Positions 22,499 to 34,519 of a stretch of 64,000 bases of DNA are shown here, in pieces. The notes below the pieces were generated by a model. That model saw only the letters and a program-made list of their open reading frames with translations. It did no database searches and was not told the DNA's origin. Positions within the stretch are counted from its first letter, which is position 1; each line of letters starts with the position of its first letter. The translations under genes and the position numbers were made by a program. Source of the stretch: Ipomoea triloba (taxonomy: Eukaryota > Streptophyta > Magnoliopsida > Solanales > Convolvulaceae); contig NC_044930.1 of assembly GCF_003576645.1 (NCBI RefSeq), forward strand, positions 20,183,400 to 20,247,399, read 5' to 3'.

Positions 22499-23107
22499 AT
22501 TTAAAATAATTATTTTTATATTATTAAAATAGGTTTGTAAAATTATTTTAAATAATTTAAAAAAATAATTATTTTAAATAATTTAAAAAATCAAAAAAAA
22601 ATTGTAATTTTCGTCAATTTACTAATAACAAATAGGGATGAATTATACAATTACCTTATAACCGATAAACGAAAAGTGTAATTCTATTTTTCATTTTTTT
22701 AAAGTTATTTAAAATAATTATTTTTAAATTATTTAAAATAATTTTCCAAACCTATTTTAATAATATAAAAATAATTATTTAAAATAATTAGAAAAAAACA
22801 TACACAAAAAGCCGACTGTCGACTTTTACTTCTTTTTTTTTTATGAAAACAATTTTTATTTAAAATTATTTAAATCATTTTAAAATATAAATTAATTGGA
22901 TAGCATGATCAAATGTGTTACAAATTATAAAATTTTGCACTTAATTTTAACCCAAGGAGTAGTAACCTGCTAAACAAGTCATTTAGGACTCAATTGCACT
23001 TTTTTGTAGGTTTAGGGGGCTTGAATGGAGCTTTTTTCACTTAGAGGGCTTAATTGCACTATCCACTATACTTAGGGGGCTAATTTGACACTTTTTCCAA
23101 TTTGAAA

Positions 23108-23405
23108 AGGCTAAACAAGTCCACAAAGCATATTTCAAATTTCTAAAACTAAAATAATTTAAATCGAACTGACATCTTCACCTGTGTCTGCCGTTCAATA
23201 GCAACGTCATAGACTTGCAGAGAAAAATTAGAAACAAAGAACAATTGTAAAAATTTGAGTTAGAAAATTGGGAATTTAGTATATATATTTGAGTAAATTT
23301 GTAAATATTAAAAATTTGGGTATAAGTAATACATATATATACATATATATACATATATGTACATGTATATGTACATATATATGTACATGTATATGTACAT
23401 ATATA

Positions 23406-23453
<48 letters not shown>

Positions 23454-24245
23454 TCAGTTCCGCTCGATTCGAATAACCCAAATTGAAATACTCACCCCTA
23501 GAATTTTTAATATATATAGAAAAAGTTAATTTTAGTTTTGGAATGTATATTTGCTGTTGTTGTTTGTTTGTTTTTTGTTTTTTAATTTAACTTTGACATG
23601 AGTTTAAATTCAATTGTGTTGAGCATAAATAATATATAAGTATAAATGTGCAATTCAACTATTAGCTTTAGACTTTTAGTTGAGATGGAGCACATGCTTC
23701 AATTTGGTATCAAAGTCATGCCAAAGGTGTGAGGGAGAGGGGGTGTGTTTTAGTTTAGATGGAGCACATGCTTCAATTAATTAGATGTTGGTCTTATGAC
23801 TAGCTATTGAAAATGTGTTACATATAGGGTGTGTTTGAAAATGAGTCATTTTTCAAAAAATAGTTTTATTTTTAGTGTTTGGCTGCATTCTGGAAAACTG
23901 TCTTGGTGTGTTTGGTTCATTTTCTGAGAAATGAATAGAATTGTATAATTAATCATTTTAATTGTTTTATTTATAATATAATAATTTTAAAGATACTGTT
24001 ATTTATTAAAAATTTTAATAAAAAATCTCTCATTTTTGCCAGAAACCAAGGTTGATTGTTTTCGTAAACAATTGTGGTCGGGAATCATTTTTTGGTCTGT
24101 AGAAAATGATTTATTATTTTCCTCCAAAATTGTCATATTTTCCGTTGACTGAATCTTTCAGGTACATCCAAACAAAAAATCCGATAAATGATTTCTAGAA
24201 ATCATTTTCCGAATTTCTAAACATAAATCAAGATTGCAATTAACT
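23108..24245. other. Intergenic DNA with a microsatellite
   Basis: A compound (ATGTACAT/TA)n tract lies at about 23325-23450. The rest is AT-rich and non-coding. Confidence 0.5.
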
Positions 24246-24253
24246 ATATATAG

Positions 24254-24759
24254 CATGGTTGAAAAAATCCGAGCGCCTAGCGCCTAGGACGCCTAGCAGG
24301 GATTAATCGGCGCCTAGGCGTCTGTTTATTTTTTTTATTTTTTTTTAAAAAAAATTTATTTAAGTATTTTTAATTTTTTAAAGACTAATAATTATAAATT
24401 ATATAATACTTTAATAGTTAATACTAAAATATTAAATATTAACCTAAAAAATATCTAAAGTTTGTACAATTTATGATTATTTCACTCAAAACGATGTTGT
24501 TTTGAGTGAAATAACCCATTAAAAAAAAAGAACAATAGTTAATCGACCGACTAGAAGGCCTAGCCGGTGCCTAGTCGGTCTAGTCGACGCCTAGGCGGTC
24601 AGCGCCTAAGCGGCCTAGGTAGTGCTTTGGCGGCCTAGGCGGTCGCCTAGCCGACCAGCCGCCTAAACCAACATTTAATGTTATACGCTAGGCGGTCCAC
24701 CAGCGCCTAGCGCCTAAGCGGGGATTAATCGGCGCCTAGGCGGGATTTTTGCAACACTG
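24254..24759. mobile_element. hAT-type MITE with CGCCTAGG-rich arms (copy 1)
   Basis: 506 bp. Ends are CATGGTTGAAAAAATC and GATTTTTGCAACACTG, imperfect inverted repeats of the CA..TG hAT type. An exact 8-bp target duplication ATATATAG lies at 24246-24253 and 24760-24767. Both arms are packed with GCGCCTAGGCG-type motifs around an AT-rich centre. A second copy in the opposite orientation is at 50620-51165. Confidence 0.85.
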
Positions 24760-24767
24760 ATATATAG

Positions 24768-25271
24768 GAAACTTCTTCAATCCCGCTACGTATAACCTAA
24801 AATGATGCAAGTTTTATTCCAATGATGAGATTTTATCTAAAACTAACACATGCAAAATTAAATCACAAAAATGCCACCAAACTTCCATTTAAAATTTGCA
24901 TATTTTAACAATTCTTTCCTATAATAATGTGAACTTTCTCAAAATAATATATATTTTACCTAAAACAACAATGTTTTACCTCTAAACGATGCAATAGAAG
25001 TAGATGTGTGTGGACAGGAAACAAGGTAGCTTTTAGAGGAGTAGATGCAGTTGGGAATGGTGACATTTTAGTGAGCAAATAAAATAATGCGTCAAGTAAA
25101 AAAGTAAAATAAAAATGTGCAGTGCTCTGGTTTTTTTTTTTTTAATAAATTCTTTTATTTGTCCCCATATTTAAGTTACTGCTACTTGCTACTGGTCCAT
25201 GACTGTACCCATGCACGTACTTGAGGGAGAGGGGGTAGGGGGCCATTTGGGGAATCCATATTTTTAAAAAA

Positions 25272-25305
<34 letters not shown>

Positions 25306-26420
25306 ACGAATACAAGTAGCTAGTTGCTTTCTGTTTGGTTTCTGATAAGAACAAAAATGAGTGTGGACATCTGTTTGTGTATAGACATATTGAAAGGAAG
25401 TGTTAAATTTATGTGGTTTGAATTATGCACAAGTGACTATTTTGACTCCTAATTGTTTAATTTTATAATGTACGACAAATATCGAGAAATTATATTATTG
25501 GCAGTGAGAGAATTATTTTCATTTTTGATCGTATGACTATCATGTCATTCTTACATCCTTTTTGGCACATTTTATTCTTCTGATCAAATTTTATATAGCA
25601 AACAGTAAAAATGTACTACATTTCTAATTTATTACAAATGTTTTGATCACCTAACAGCTAAAGTGATTAATCTGATATGCTTATGAACTAGAAATATTAT
25701 ATATTTAAACTATTTTCTTAGAAAAAGCTAAATGTAAATTAAAAGTGGCACAATTGTCATGTGACTGAAATTGAAAATAAATAAACAATAAAAGTTTATT
25801 GAGTTAGTAAGATATAAGATCCCCTACCACGAGGGCTACTTTGAGTCGGCAATTTCAAGATAGGATTATATGACTTAATCATGTATGGAGAATTTGCATT
25901 TGAGTTCATAAACTATGGGCAATTAGTGAATTTGGCTTCTCATATTTGATATTTGTAAAACCAACCTTCAAATGCGTTAATTTCATGTAATTTTAATTCT
26001 TATATTTTAACCGTTTTCATCGATCTACATTTTTTAAAAAATCTATAAACTAAATGGTACTGTTGGTTTTATGACATTTGAATAGTCAACAGTCAGCCAA
26101 CAGTCCAACACTACCGTTAATAAAACGACTCATGAGAATAATCTAGAGAAAATATGTGTTTTATTTGAAACATTCGGATACGTTTTAATTTATCCCTTGA
26201 GAGCGGATTTTATACAAGAAGAATAGGTATTTGAGAGGGAAACTAACTCCTAATTTCTCTTGCCTTTTTGGACACCTTTTATATTGAGAATAGGTAAGTA
26301 AAATTACATTAGGTAATAAATTCCTATTAAAATAAATAAATAATGGACACCCATGCACACTAGGGTTGTGGGTTGTGGGGGCCACCTCATTTATATTATC
26401 TCCTAGCATTTGAAGGACAT
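24768..26420. other. Intergenic AT-rich DNA
   Basis: No gene is seen. There is a (TAAA)n tract near 25262-25310 and a decayed repeat-like stretch at about 25880-26110. Confidence 0.4.
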
Positions 26421-27084
26421 CCATATTGCACCTAGTTGAGGGCCAGTAGTTCGACCAGTTCCTAAGAGTGAGGATCGACTGACCTATATAAAGCCAACCT
26501 ATCAGGACCCTAGTACATCATCCATCATCCAGTCCCCTACTTTCTTGTGGCTCACGACATCCACGCTCAAGAAAGTATAAAATAGAACACCAAGTCCAAG
26601 CATGCTATGGAGCTGACCACCTCTACAAGAATTCTGACCACCACTGCAAGAGATCCAACCACCTAGAAGTTAGAGAAAATATATGCGGAACACTGAGAGG
26701 TGGGAGAGAAGAGTGTCGACCACCGACGAGTAGTAGGAAATATATGTCGACCTCATTGAAGTGGGAGAGAAGAATACGACCACCGAGGGGTGGTAGAAAA
26801 TATATGCCGATCACAGTGAGGCTGAGCGATCAATCGCTTTAGGGCCGATTGACCACCAGGGGCCAACCACTAGGGAGACCGAGAAACCAATCATTTAGGG
26901 GCCAAGGGTCGACCACTCTTTAAGGGGTCCGCAAACCAACAACTTTTCGAGAGGCTCGAACTGATCCTTTCAACTACCGAGCAGTTATCATACTACAAAA
27001 CTTGAAACACCAATTAAGTGAGAAAATATGAGATGCATCCCCACTAGAAGGGTATGGTCTAGACCAACTAGCATGCTTGCATGC

Positions 27085-27960
27085 CTATCCTAAATACTTA
27101 GTGTAAGTGCACAAATGATGCACATTAGTGTTTTAGTTGGCTAAATCATTTGACAAACCTTAGGTTATGTTTTATTTATATTTCCTTAGTGTAGGTTGGT
27201 TCATAATTCAGTTTGACTATTTCAAAGCTCACAGTTTGTTACCTGGATCACAACCTGCGGCGTACTGGAACTGAGTCAGTGTTACCAGCAAAATTGCCTA
27301 ACAGAATTCAGTTTATTTCAGCAAGGTTTTAGTCTGGTTTTTGAATGAAGGGACAATATTTTTTTGGTGAGAATTATCAGCAAATATGTGGGAGAGTTGG
27401 TTATTTAAGAATGCTATATAAAGGATGAAATTCAAAGCTTCATTTACACACTTTCTTTGGGAAATTCAAACAGTATACTACAGTAGTTATAATCTGATCG
27501 TGAGTCAGTTTAAAAGGTTAATTTATTACTATATTGATGCTCTATGACGTGGTGCTGATTGAGAAGAGTTGAGTCTGCACGAAACTGATCCCTTGAAGAT
27601 TGTTTGATGAATGTTGATGTAATAGGCATTGGCCTTTGTGTATGATTATCATTTCATCCCTTTGTAATCTTGGCAAACATCTAGTGGATTGGGTTTTCGT
27701 GAGTGCCCCGCAGACGCAGGAGTTTAGCTCCGAATAGCGTTACCATTTGTTGTGGCCTGGTTCTACTCTTCTTATCTTTTATCTTTTATTTATTAAATTA
27801 ACCTAATGAAGGATAAGTTAATTTGTGCTTAAAATTGAATAGAACTTTTAAGTGTTTCTTGCATTCAAAACCCACGATAAAATTACACTTAGTTTTCTAT
27901 TCACTTTCCCCCTCTCTACGAGTTGCAACCATCCTTGCAAACTGTACGTAGTCTTCGACA
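27085..27960 (+). mobile_element. Possible Copia solo LTR fragment
   Basis: Contains GTGAGTGCCCCGCAGACGCAG and, near its end, TTCTATTCACTTTCCCCCTC, features reminiscent of the 3' part of SIRE-type LTRs. Borders and target duplication were not found. Weak call. Confidence 0.3.
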
Positions 27961-28840
27961 TACACCTGAAAAATAAGACACGAAAATAAATGGTTAAATG
28001 CTACTTAGGTTGACCGCCCATGTCTTATTTTGTTTGAGCCCTCCTTGTCATCCTCAGCACGAAGCTTATTATAAGTTTTCATCCACCTTTTTGACCTTCC
28101 TTTCTTCTTAACTGAGCAGATAGATATTCCGTCCTTAACTCCATTTTTTCAAGGGCACAAGTCCGGGTAGAGTGCACAATGGATTTTTCCAATGACCAAC
28201 TAATTGAAATTAGGATTTGTTATATTTTTTTAGCATGCTACAATGTCCACTAATGGATACCTAACTCGAGGTACCAAGTCGGCATCATGAGGCAGTCAGG
28301 ATTGGAAGGTGGTCAGCCCAATGACCATCGGCGAAACAAAAATCTGAATTGGCATCCCAGAGATATTGGAAGATCTATTACCATACTCTCTTCTCCTATT
28401 TCGATTCTCAATTTAGGAAAGGGAATCTCGTACTTAAAGGAATGAATGCAAAATCAACTTAAGAAGGTTGCATAAGTTAAATTTGAAAATAATTTTTCTT
28501 CCTTTTTTGGGCTAGCCGCCTAGGTATAAATACCCCTGAAAGGCACATTATAAAGGGTTTGACTTTTACTCTTTGGCAATAAAGACCATAAACCTGTTTT
28601 CACTCACATTGTTAAGGTAGTGTTGGCTTGCCAACTGGCTACCTAGTTTTGAAAACAACATTAGCATCGTCCATAGGGATGTGACAAAAATGTGTTTTAT
28701 CGAAAGCAATTATCTGACATCATCGTCTACACTCGGAGAAATCAACGGCCACTTCTGATGCTCAAAACAATGCTAACTGAGGTGATGTTAGTTGTGACCT
28801 GTGTGAGCAACTCACCCACCCGAACCCACCGAAACATTCT

Positions 28841-29218
28841 ATGGATTCACTTCGTCGTTCCACCCAATTGCCTAACGGGGACCAGGAAATGGGCGGTGCA
28901 CTTGGAAACAACGTCCCACCACCACCTGTTGCGCTGCTTGAACCAACCATAGCTGAGGTGATGACTCACATGTTGGATATGTATGAAAGGGAGAGGGAGG
29001 AGCATGCTACCTTCACTGGCAAGCAGCCGCTACCTCCGCCAGGGCCTGCTGAAGAGGCAATGCGCCCTAGGAGAGCCGGACCCACTCAACAAGTGGCTAA
29101 GTCAGAGGCTCGTTCCTGTTTCGAACGAGTTCTAGGCCTTTTCATTCATTTGAGGTTAGTGTTAAGGGCACCTGCTTGTTTGGCTATTGATAGGCTTAAC
29201 AATCGGGTTGGTCGCTAG
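28841..29218 (+). pseudogene. Gag-like N-terminal fragment
   Basis: 125 residues beginning MDSLRRSTQLPNGDQEMGG, with a proline-rich segment and an acidic/basic helix MYEREREEHATF. This resembles the N-terminus of gypsy gag proteins but lacks the gag core and zinc knuckle. It lies just downstream of a degraded primer-site-like sequence. It could equally be a chance ORF. Confidence 0.3.
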
Positions 29219-29460
29219 GTGGCTAACTGTTCGACTTGGCGGTCTGAGAGGAATTGGAATATATGCCAAAGCCGATAAATAAGCAAAAGCATAAGGAAAA
29301 GGCCATGCGCCAAAGGCGACCCAACGAAAGCGTAAGGAAGAAACCTCGACTCGCTGTGAGAGGATCTTGGAGAATGCGGCTAATCTCATGGAAGATGTCC
29401 ACAATCTACGCTAGAAGATAAAGGGGAAAGTGAAGTCCGACCACCGTTGTGTATATGATC

Positions 29461-31887
29461 GATTGGGTGCACTTGCTTTCAAACCCTAACCACCCGATGC
29501 ATGGTAAAAAAATTTTATTATATATTTTGATAATAAAATTAAAGATGAAATTATAAACAATTCTAATATTTGAAAGTATACATTTATTTGATTATAAGAT
29601 TAGTGTAAAAATATCACTCAATTAATTGAATAATATATAACTCATTTATCTATAATTATTTTAAAAATTTGATATGTAATATGATTTATATAATTATATT
29701 ATTACTAAAGTAAATATGGGAAAAAAATGAAATAATTTAATTTTAATTATTATAAAAATAAATTCAACAACTCATATTTAACTTAATTACAATAATAATT
29801 ATTAGGCAATTATTATTAGACAATTATACTTTTATACCTTAAGTATATTCCTTTTCACCATATCCTTTACTTTTTTCTCTTCCTTCATATCTAAATGAAT
29901 TAATTGTAATTATTATATTAAAAAAAATCTAGCAACCCATGTTTAATTGTAATTATAGTAATATTTATGTAATTATCAGCTTAATTAACATAATAATTAT
30001 TAGTCAATTATACTAATATCTGTGCTATATATATGCGCGCACACACACACAAAGAGATTATCAAAAGATTATTTGCAATTTGACGGAGGTCAATTTTGTG
30101 TGCACTATGGGGTAGCAGTGGCTACAGTGGCTTGTAGTTGTAGTATTTGTGCATTGGTGTTATAGCACCAACCCACCAATACATCATTGTTAATAGATGA
30201 ATTTATAGCTGTTGCTCCATTTACAAAAAATAGATGAAGATCTAGAATTGAATGAATATTTAATGGTGTATCTCAATGATAACGAAGTTGTTTACTAACC
30301 AACAACTTTTAATAAAGGAAAATAATATTAATATTTTTCTCTAGTTGATATATGTAGCCAATGTTAACATGATAAATTTTAGACTATTGGTTAATGAAGT
30401 ATGCATCAAATTTGCACACAAGATTTATCAAAAAACATGTATATCATGATCAATAAGAATTTACATGTTTATGTGTAAACCACATAAAACTTGCAAAAAG
30501 TATTAGTAAAGGACTAACATATTATTATACAAAAAGAAACACAACATAGTAAAAGGTTATAAGTTTAAACATTATTAAATCGTAAGCATAATGTAGATAG
30601 GGTGAGAGTAGTTGGATTTGCAGACTAACTAAAATCACGTTGCCAATGACTTGTGTATTGAGTTTAATGTAAAAAAATAATAATAATAATTTTTATAAAA
30701 GTAGGATGAAGGGAAATAGTTTCATATTTCTTGCTTTCCGATCGGTAACACTAGTCTTAACTCTTAACTCATTTTTATAGCTAATCAAGGAGTAAGTTTT
30801 AATATTGATGATAACCATAATATACAAACCTCGTTATTTTTATTACTACCTGAACTCATGCTAAACCTAGTTAAAGTTAAGATATATGTACTCGTTTAAA
30901 GATTTTATAATAAACAACAACAATTTCTAATAAACAGTACAATTATTGTTTTATTTATAACTTTTTTTTATTGTAAATTTGTTGTAACACAATTAAATAT
31001 TACAAAACCAATTTATCACAACAATAGGTGATGTTATTATTATTATTATATAGTTTGGGTACCAAGTATCCAACGGATATTACATGTACCCGACTCGGAT
31101 AATAAATGTACTATTTGTTCATGATCATACTCCATACCCTATTGTCATCCTTAAATTTTAACTATGAATCTTAGCTTCCAATATCTAGACCGAACTCGAT
31201 TAAATCAATCTTGAAATCAATTTTGTAATCAAGTGAACTACTAGCCATCCCATATTTGCTAATACACTCTGGTATGATTAGCCAAATGATTTTTGGCATG
31301 AAGTTTGATTCAGTCATATAATTCTATATATACATAATCCATGCATGCCCTACTAAAGGGTAGAACCAAGCTAAATAAGACAAAGTGAAATAAAAAACAA
31401 AACACGCAATCTATGGAGTACTAAATATAAGTAAAGAATACTCTCCAAGAGAGCTAACACGTTTTGCCAAATTGAAAAGACTGAGTTCAACTTAAGGTAT
31501 GTATATGCCAATGGTAGTACTTTAGTAGGAAGATGTCATTTTTTTTGCTTCTACTGTCCTCACACCAGAACTCGCCTTATTTTACACATTCTTTCTTATT
31601 TTATACCTTTTATATAATATAATACATAGGGAGTACTCCTTTTTCCCATAAACTCTCAGTACAAGACCTGTCTTAGTACTATTGCAATTTTTTATTATGT
31701 ATTCTTTTTTCCCATTCATTGTCTTGCTATGACTTATGAGTCTCCCATTAGATAAATACTACTGTAAATGACACCTCAGGTTTAGTTCCCAAAGTAGTTT
31801 TTTTTCACATGAAGCAAGTATAGCTTCCCAGTTCCCACTTTCATAAAAAAATTCTGAGTACTGTGCTGCTACTAAGGAAATAAATCA
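29461..31887. other. Intergenic DNA upstream of the zinc-finger gene
   Basis: Strongly AT-rich with no ORF. (CA)n near 30035-30050 and (ATT)n near 31036-31050. The promoter of the plus-strand zinc-finger gene presumably lies in the last kilobase, but no unambiguous TATA box was assigned. Confidence 0.4.
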
Positions 31888-32685
31888 ATGGCAGATAGCC
31901 TGATGGAGAAAGTAGAAAGAGATGTACCTGAGGCTCCTCCTCTTCGTCACGAGTTCACGTTGCAGAACTCGAAAGACCATGTGTCAGTCCAAGGAAAGGC
32001 TGGGGATGGGGATGGGCAGAAACGTGATATGATATGCTCATCTCGTAGCTCTGATCACAGGGGCAGTTCAGAGCTCAACCTTATTCGCCATTTGGATATG
32101 AAGGCATCCGGAGTTCCAACCGATCAAAACTTGAAAGTAGATGCTGCTGCAGCGCCAAGGGTTTTCTCCTGCAACTACTGCCAGAGAAAATTTTATAGTT
32201 CACAAGCACTTGGAGGTCATCAGAATGCACACAAGAGAGAGAGGATACTTATGAAAAAGGAGCAGAGATTAGGGCAGCACTTCATGGCAGCAGCTGCAGC
32301 TTTTGGGCGCTCGAGCATTCATCACCGCCATCATTATTCGAGCATTGCTTCCCTTCCACTTCATGGCACTCTGCACAAGCCACTTGGAATTCAGGCACAC
32401 TCCATGATGATTAAGCCTTCTTACATCCATAGTTCTTCAGGGATCATTAAGAGGCCCGTTTTCAGCCAACAACCTGCAGTGGGTAAGTTCATTGGAGAAA
32501 ATAATTGTCATATTACTCCATCAGCTTCAGCAGCGCTGTTGTTGAAAGAAAAAATCAACAGACCAAGAATAGTGGTTTCTTCTCCTCCAGGTGAAGCCAC
32601 CATTGCTGAAGGTCTGTGGACAGGTAGCTCCAGTAATCATTTGGAGACTAATAGAGAAAACCTTGATCTTTCTCTCAGACTCTGA
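31888..32685 (+). CDS. Single C2H2 zinc-finger transcriptional repressor (ZFP4/ZFP7-like)
   Basis: A single-exon gene of 265 residues, as usual for this plant family. It has one C2H2 finger at about residues 93-115 (FSCNYCQRKFYSSQALGGHQ), with Cys95, Cys98, His111 and His115 as zinc ligands and the plant-specific QALGGH. The finger is preceded by PRV and followed by the basic NAHKRER. The C-terminus ends NLDLSLRL, an EAR-type repression motif; a second, shorter LNL-like motif (SSELNLI) lies near residue 60. Downstream of the finger is a His/Ser-rich low-complexity region. The layout fits the ZFP1/3/4/7 group of nuclear repressors. Closest relative within the group cannot be decided here, so no symbol is given. 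The ATG is in AATCAATGGC context. The ORF is intact. Confidence 0.9.
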   Translation: MADSLMEKVERDVPEAPPLRHEFTLQNSKDHVSVQGKAGDGDGQKRDMICSSRSSDHRGSSELNLIRHLDMKASGVPTDQNLKVDAAAAPRVFSCNYCQRKFYSSQALGGHQNAHKRERILMKKEQRLGQHFMAAAAAFGRSSIHHRHHYSSIASLPLHGTLHKPLGIQAHSMMIKPSYIHSSSGIIKRPVFSQQPAVGKFIGENNCHITPSASAALLLKEKINRPRIVVSSPPGEATIAEGLWTGSSSNHLETNRENLDLSLRL

Positions 32686-34519
32686 ACTTCTTTTCTTAAT
32701 TCTCCTCTCATTCCTTGTCTTCTTTTTTTACTCAGTCCATGTTCAACTGTTAATATTTATCATAGTCCATGTCATTTTCACTTGTCCCTTGAAAGTTGAA
32801 ATCATTCACTACTCAGCATTGTTAGATTAGTTGACAGAGGTGAAGCAACAGTCAATTGACTTGGAACAATGCATCTAGACTTTTCTTTGTTGCAGTACAA
32901 AGAGTGAGATGGCTAATTTAAATGACAAAGGGTGAAGCAACAGATAGTAAACTTGGAAAATTGTATATTATATATATCTCATTATCTCTATTGCTGAACA
33001 ATAGCTGCAAATTTTCCAATTTAAACAAACAAAAGATTTGAGCTCTTCTCTAGAAATGAAGAGTAAGATGCTTTGTAAGGATAGCATATGCAACAATTTG
33101 TCAATTCAGTACTTTGCACTACACAAACTGCACAAAATAAAAAATCCTGATATTTACAGTCAAATTCCGTAACACTGTTACAGTATTAACTAATGTTCTT
33201 TTAATATACAGCCTATTAGCCTAAACAGCAAGATATTTAGAAACAATAAACAAAATGAAGCAATAAGCCTAAAAAGAGGAAGAGAGGAAAACGTGGATAC
33301 ACAACCACTTTTCTTTAAACCATTATATGATCAACTGGTCCCAATTACAACATGAATAAGACAGGTTAGATGTAGAACTCTACCTGCAATTTGCATTTCA
33401 CAGAGTGTACCTACTCAAAATCGACACATTGTCAAATAGATAATCCAATGGCACCAAAACACTTACCTGTTTAGAAGTCCCAAAACTTTCCCTGGATAGG
33501 CAGACATACACCAAGGCAACAGTATAAGGCTCTCTCCAATTTAATAATTAAGAATTGAAACACCCACTAAGACAGATGTAGCAATCACAAGAGTTTAGGT
33601 ATTGCAGAATGTGACGCCTCAAAGAAATTGCAGCAAGTAGTTGGTTTCTTCCACATAATAAAGAAATTATAATAGAACCATCAACTGCAGTTATAACTTG
33701 ACTGTAAACCAAACGTGTAAATGGATTCAACTGTTCCTCCAGGTAAAGAAAAAGAATGTCATTTTGTCTACATGTAGAAGTTTTCAAACAAGAAGTCATT
33801 TCAAAGAAATTATGTATCAAAGATAATATATCTTCTTTGTCATCTTTCATAACCATGTACAGAACCACTTCTTTTAAAAGATTGCTAGATCTGGAAAGAT
33901 TTAGCTTTGAAATAATTTAAAGTGATTGTCCATTTCTCCTTGACCAATTTTTATTAGTAATTGTCCATATCTCAATATCTTGCAGCAGTGCAGGATTTTA
34001 ACCTGATGGTCATTTGTCAAATTTCTCATAGTAGTAGACTAGAAGCAGTAGCATTCCTCTTCCACTCCTGGGTCTGAACTTTGATGTATTCATAAATTGA
34101 AAATAAATCATGATTGACTGTTCACAAACATCTAAAGTCAAAATAATAATAGTACTCCGTAATAGATAGATGTTGACATAACTAAAGAAAGCATCATTGG
34201 TGAAGTTAGAGATTAAAAACCTGCATTCTGCACAATGTTCCATATGAGAGACAAAATTATCAGTTCATAAAAATACTCCGTACTGAAACTCTGAAAGTCA
34301 GAAAGTATGCAATTCCTAAATAGTGCACGCTTTAGGAAGCCACTAAATGGCTTGATTCTTGAGTGATCCAGTGAAATCTGATTGATAGGTGCATATGGAA
34401 AAATAAATAAATAAATAAATAATAAATAAGAAGAAGAAACTGCTTAAAGACATAGAAATTTATAGAAACGGGGTTACAAAAATACCAAATTCAATGGGCA
34501 TACAAGTAGATACATGCCT
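32686..34519. other. Zinc-finger gene 3' UTR and intergenic DNA
   Basis: No gene is recognised. A minus-strand ORF of 106 codons at 33548-33868 has no recognisable domain and looks like chance or 3' flank of the MAM33 gene. A (TAAA)n tract lies at about 34400-34430. Confidence 0.4.

Larger units (their letters stand above)
12479..23098. mobile_element. MULE-type MITE split by a Copia retrotransposon
   Basis: The left arm (12479-12817) and right arm (22504-23098) are inverted complements over more than 300 bp, for example GGAAAAGTGTCAAATTAGCC at the left against GGCTAATTTGACACTTTTTCC at the right. The 9-bp flanks AATTTGAAA (12470-12478) and AATTTGAAA (23099-23107) are identical, the target duplication length of Mutator-like elements. 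Without the insertion the element is about 940 bp and has no coding capacity. Confidence 0.75.
26430..29460 (+). mobile_element. Decayed gypsy-type LTR element remnant
   Basis: The region 26630-26830 carries three degenerate copies of a roughly 65-bp unit (GTGGGAGAGAAGA..CGACCACCGA..AAATATATG). Near 28655-28685 the phrase ATTAGCATCGTCCATAGGGA resembles the GGCGCCGT-type region that precedes gag in many plant gypsy elements. An ORF at 28841-29218 has an N-terminal gag-like, proline-rich composition (NVPPPPVALLEPT, MYEREREEH). No protease or pol follows. Assignment is tentative. Confidence 0.35.

Noticed and set aside
26185..26814. Minus-strand ORFs of 63-79 residues
   Set aside because: No domain; the second lies in degenerate LTR repeats.
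33548..33868. 106-residue minus-strand ORF downstream of MAM33
   Set aside because: No recognisable domain, no splice relation to the MAM33 exons; likely chance.
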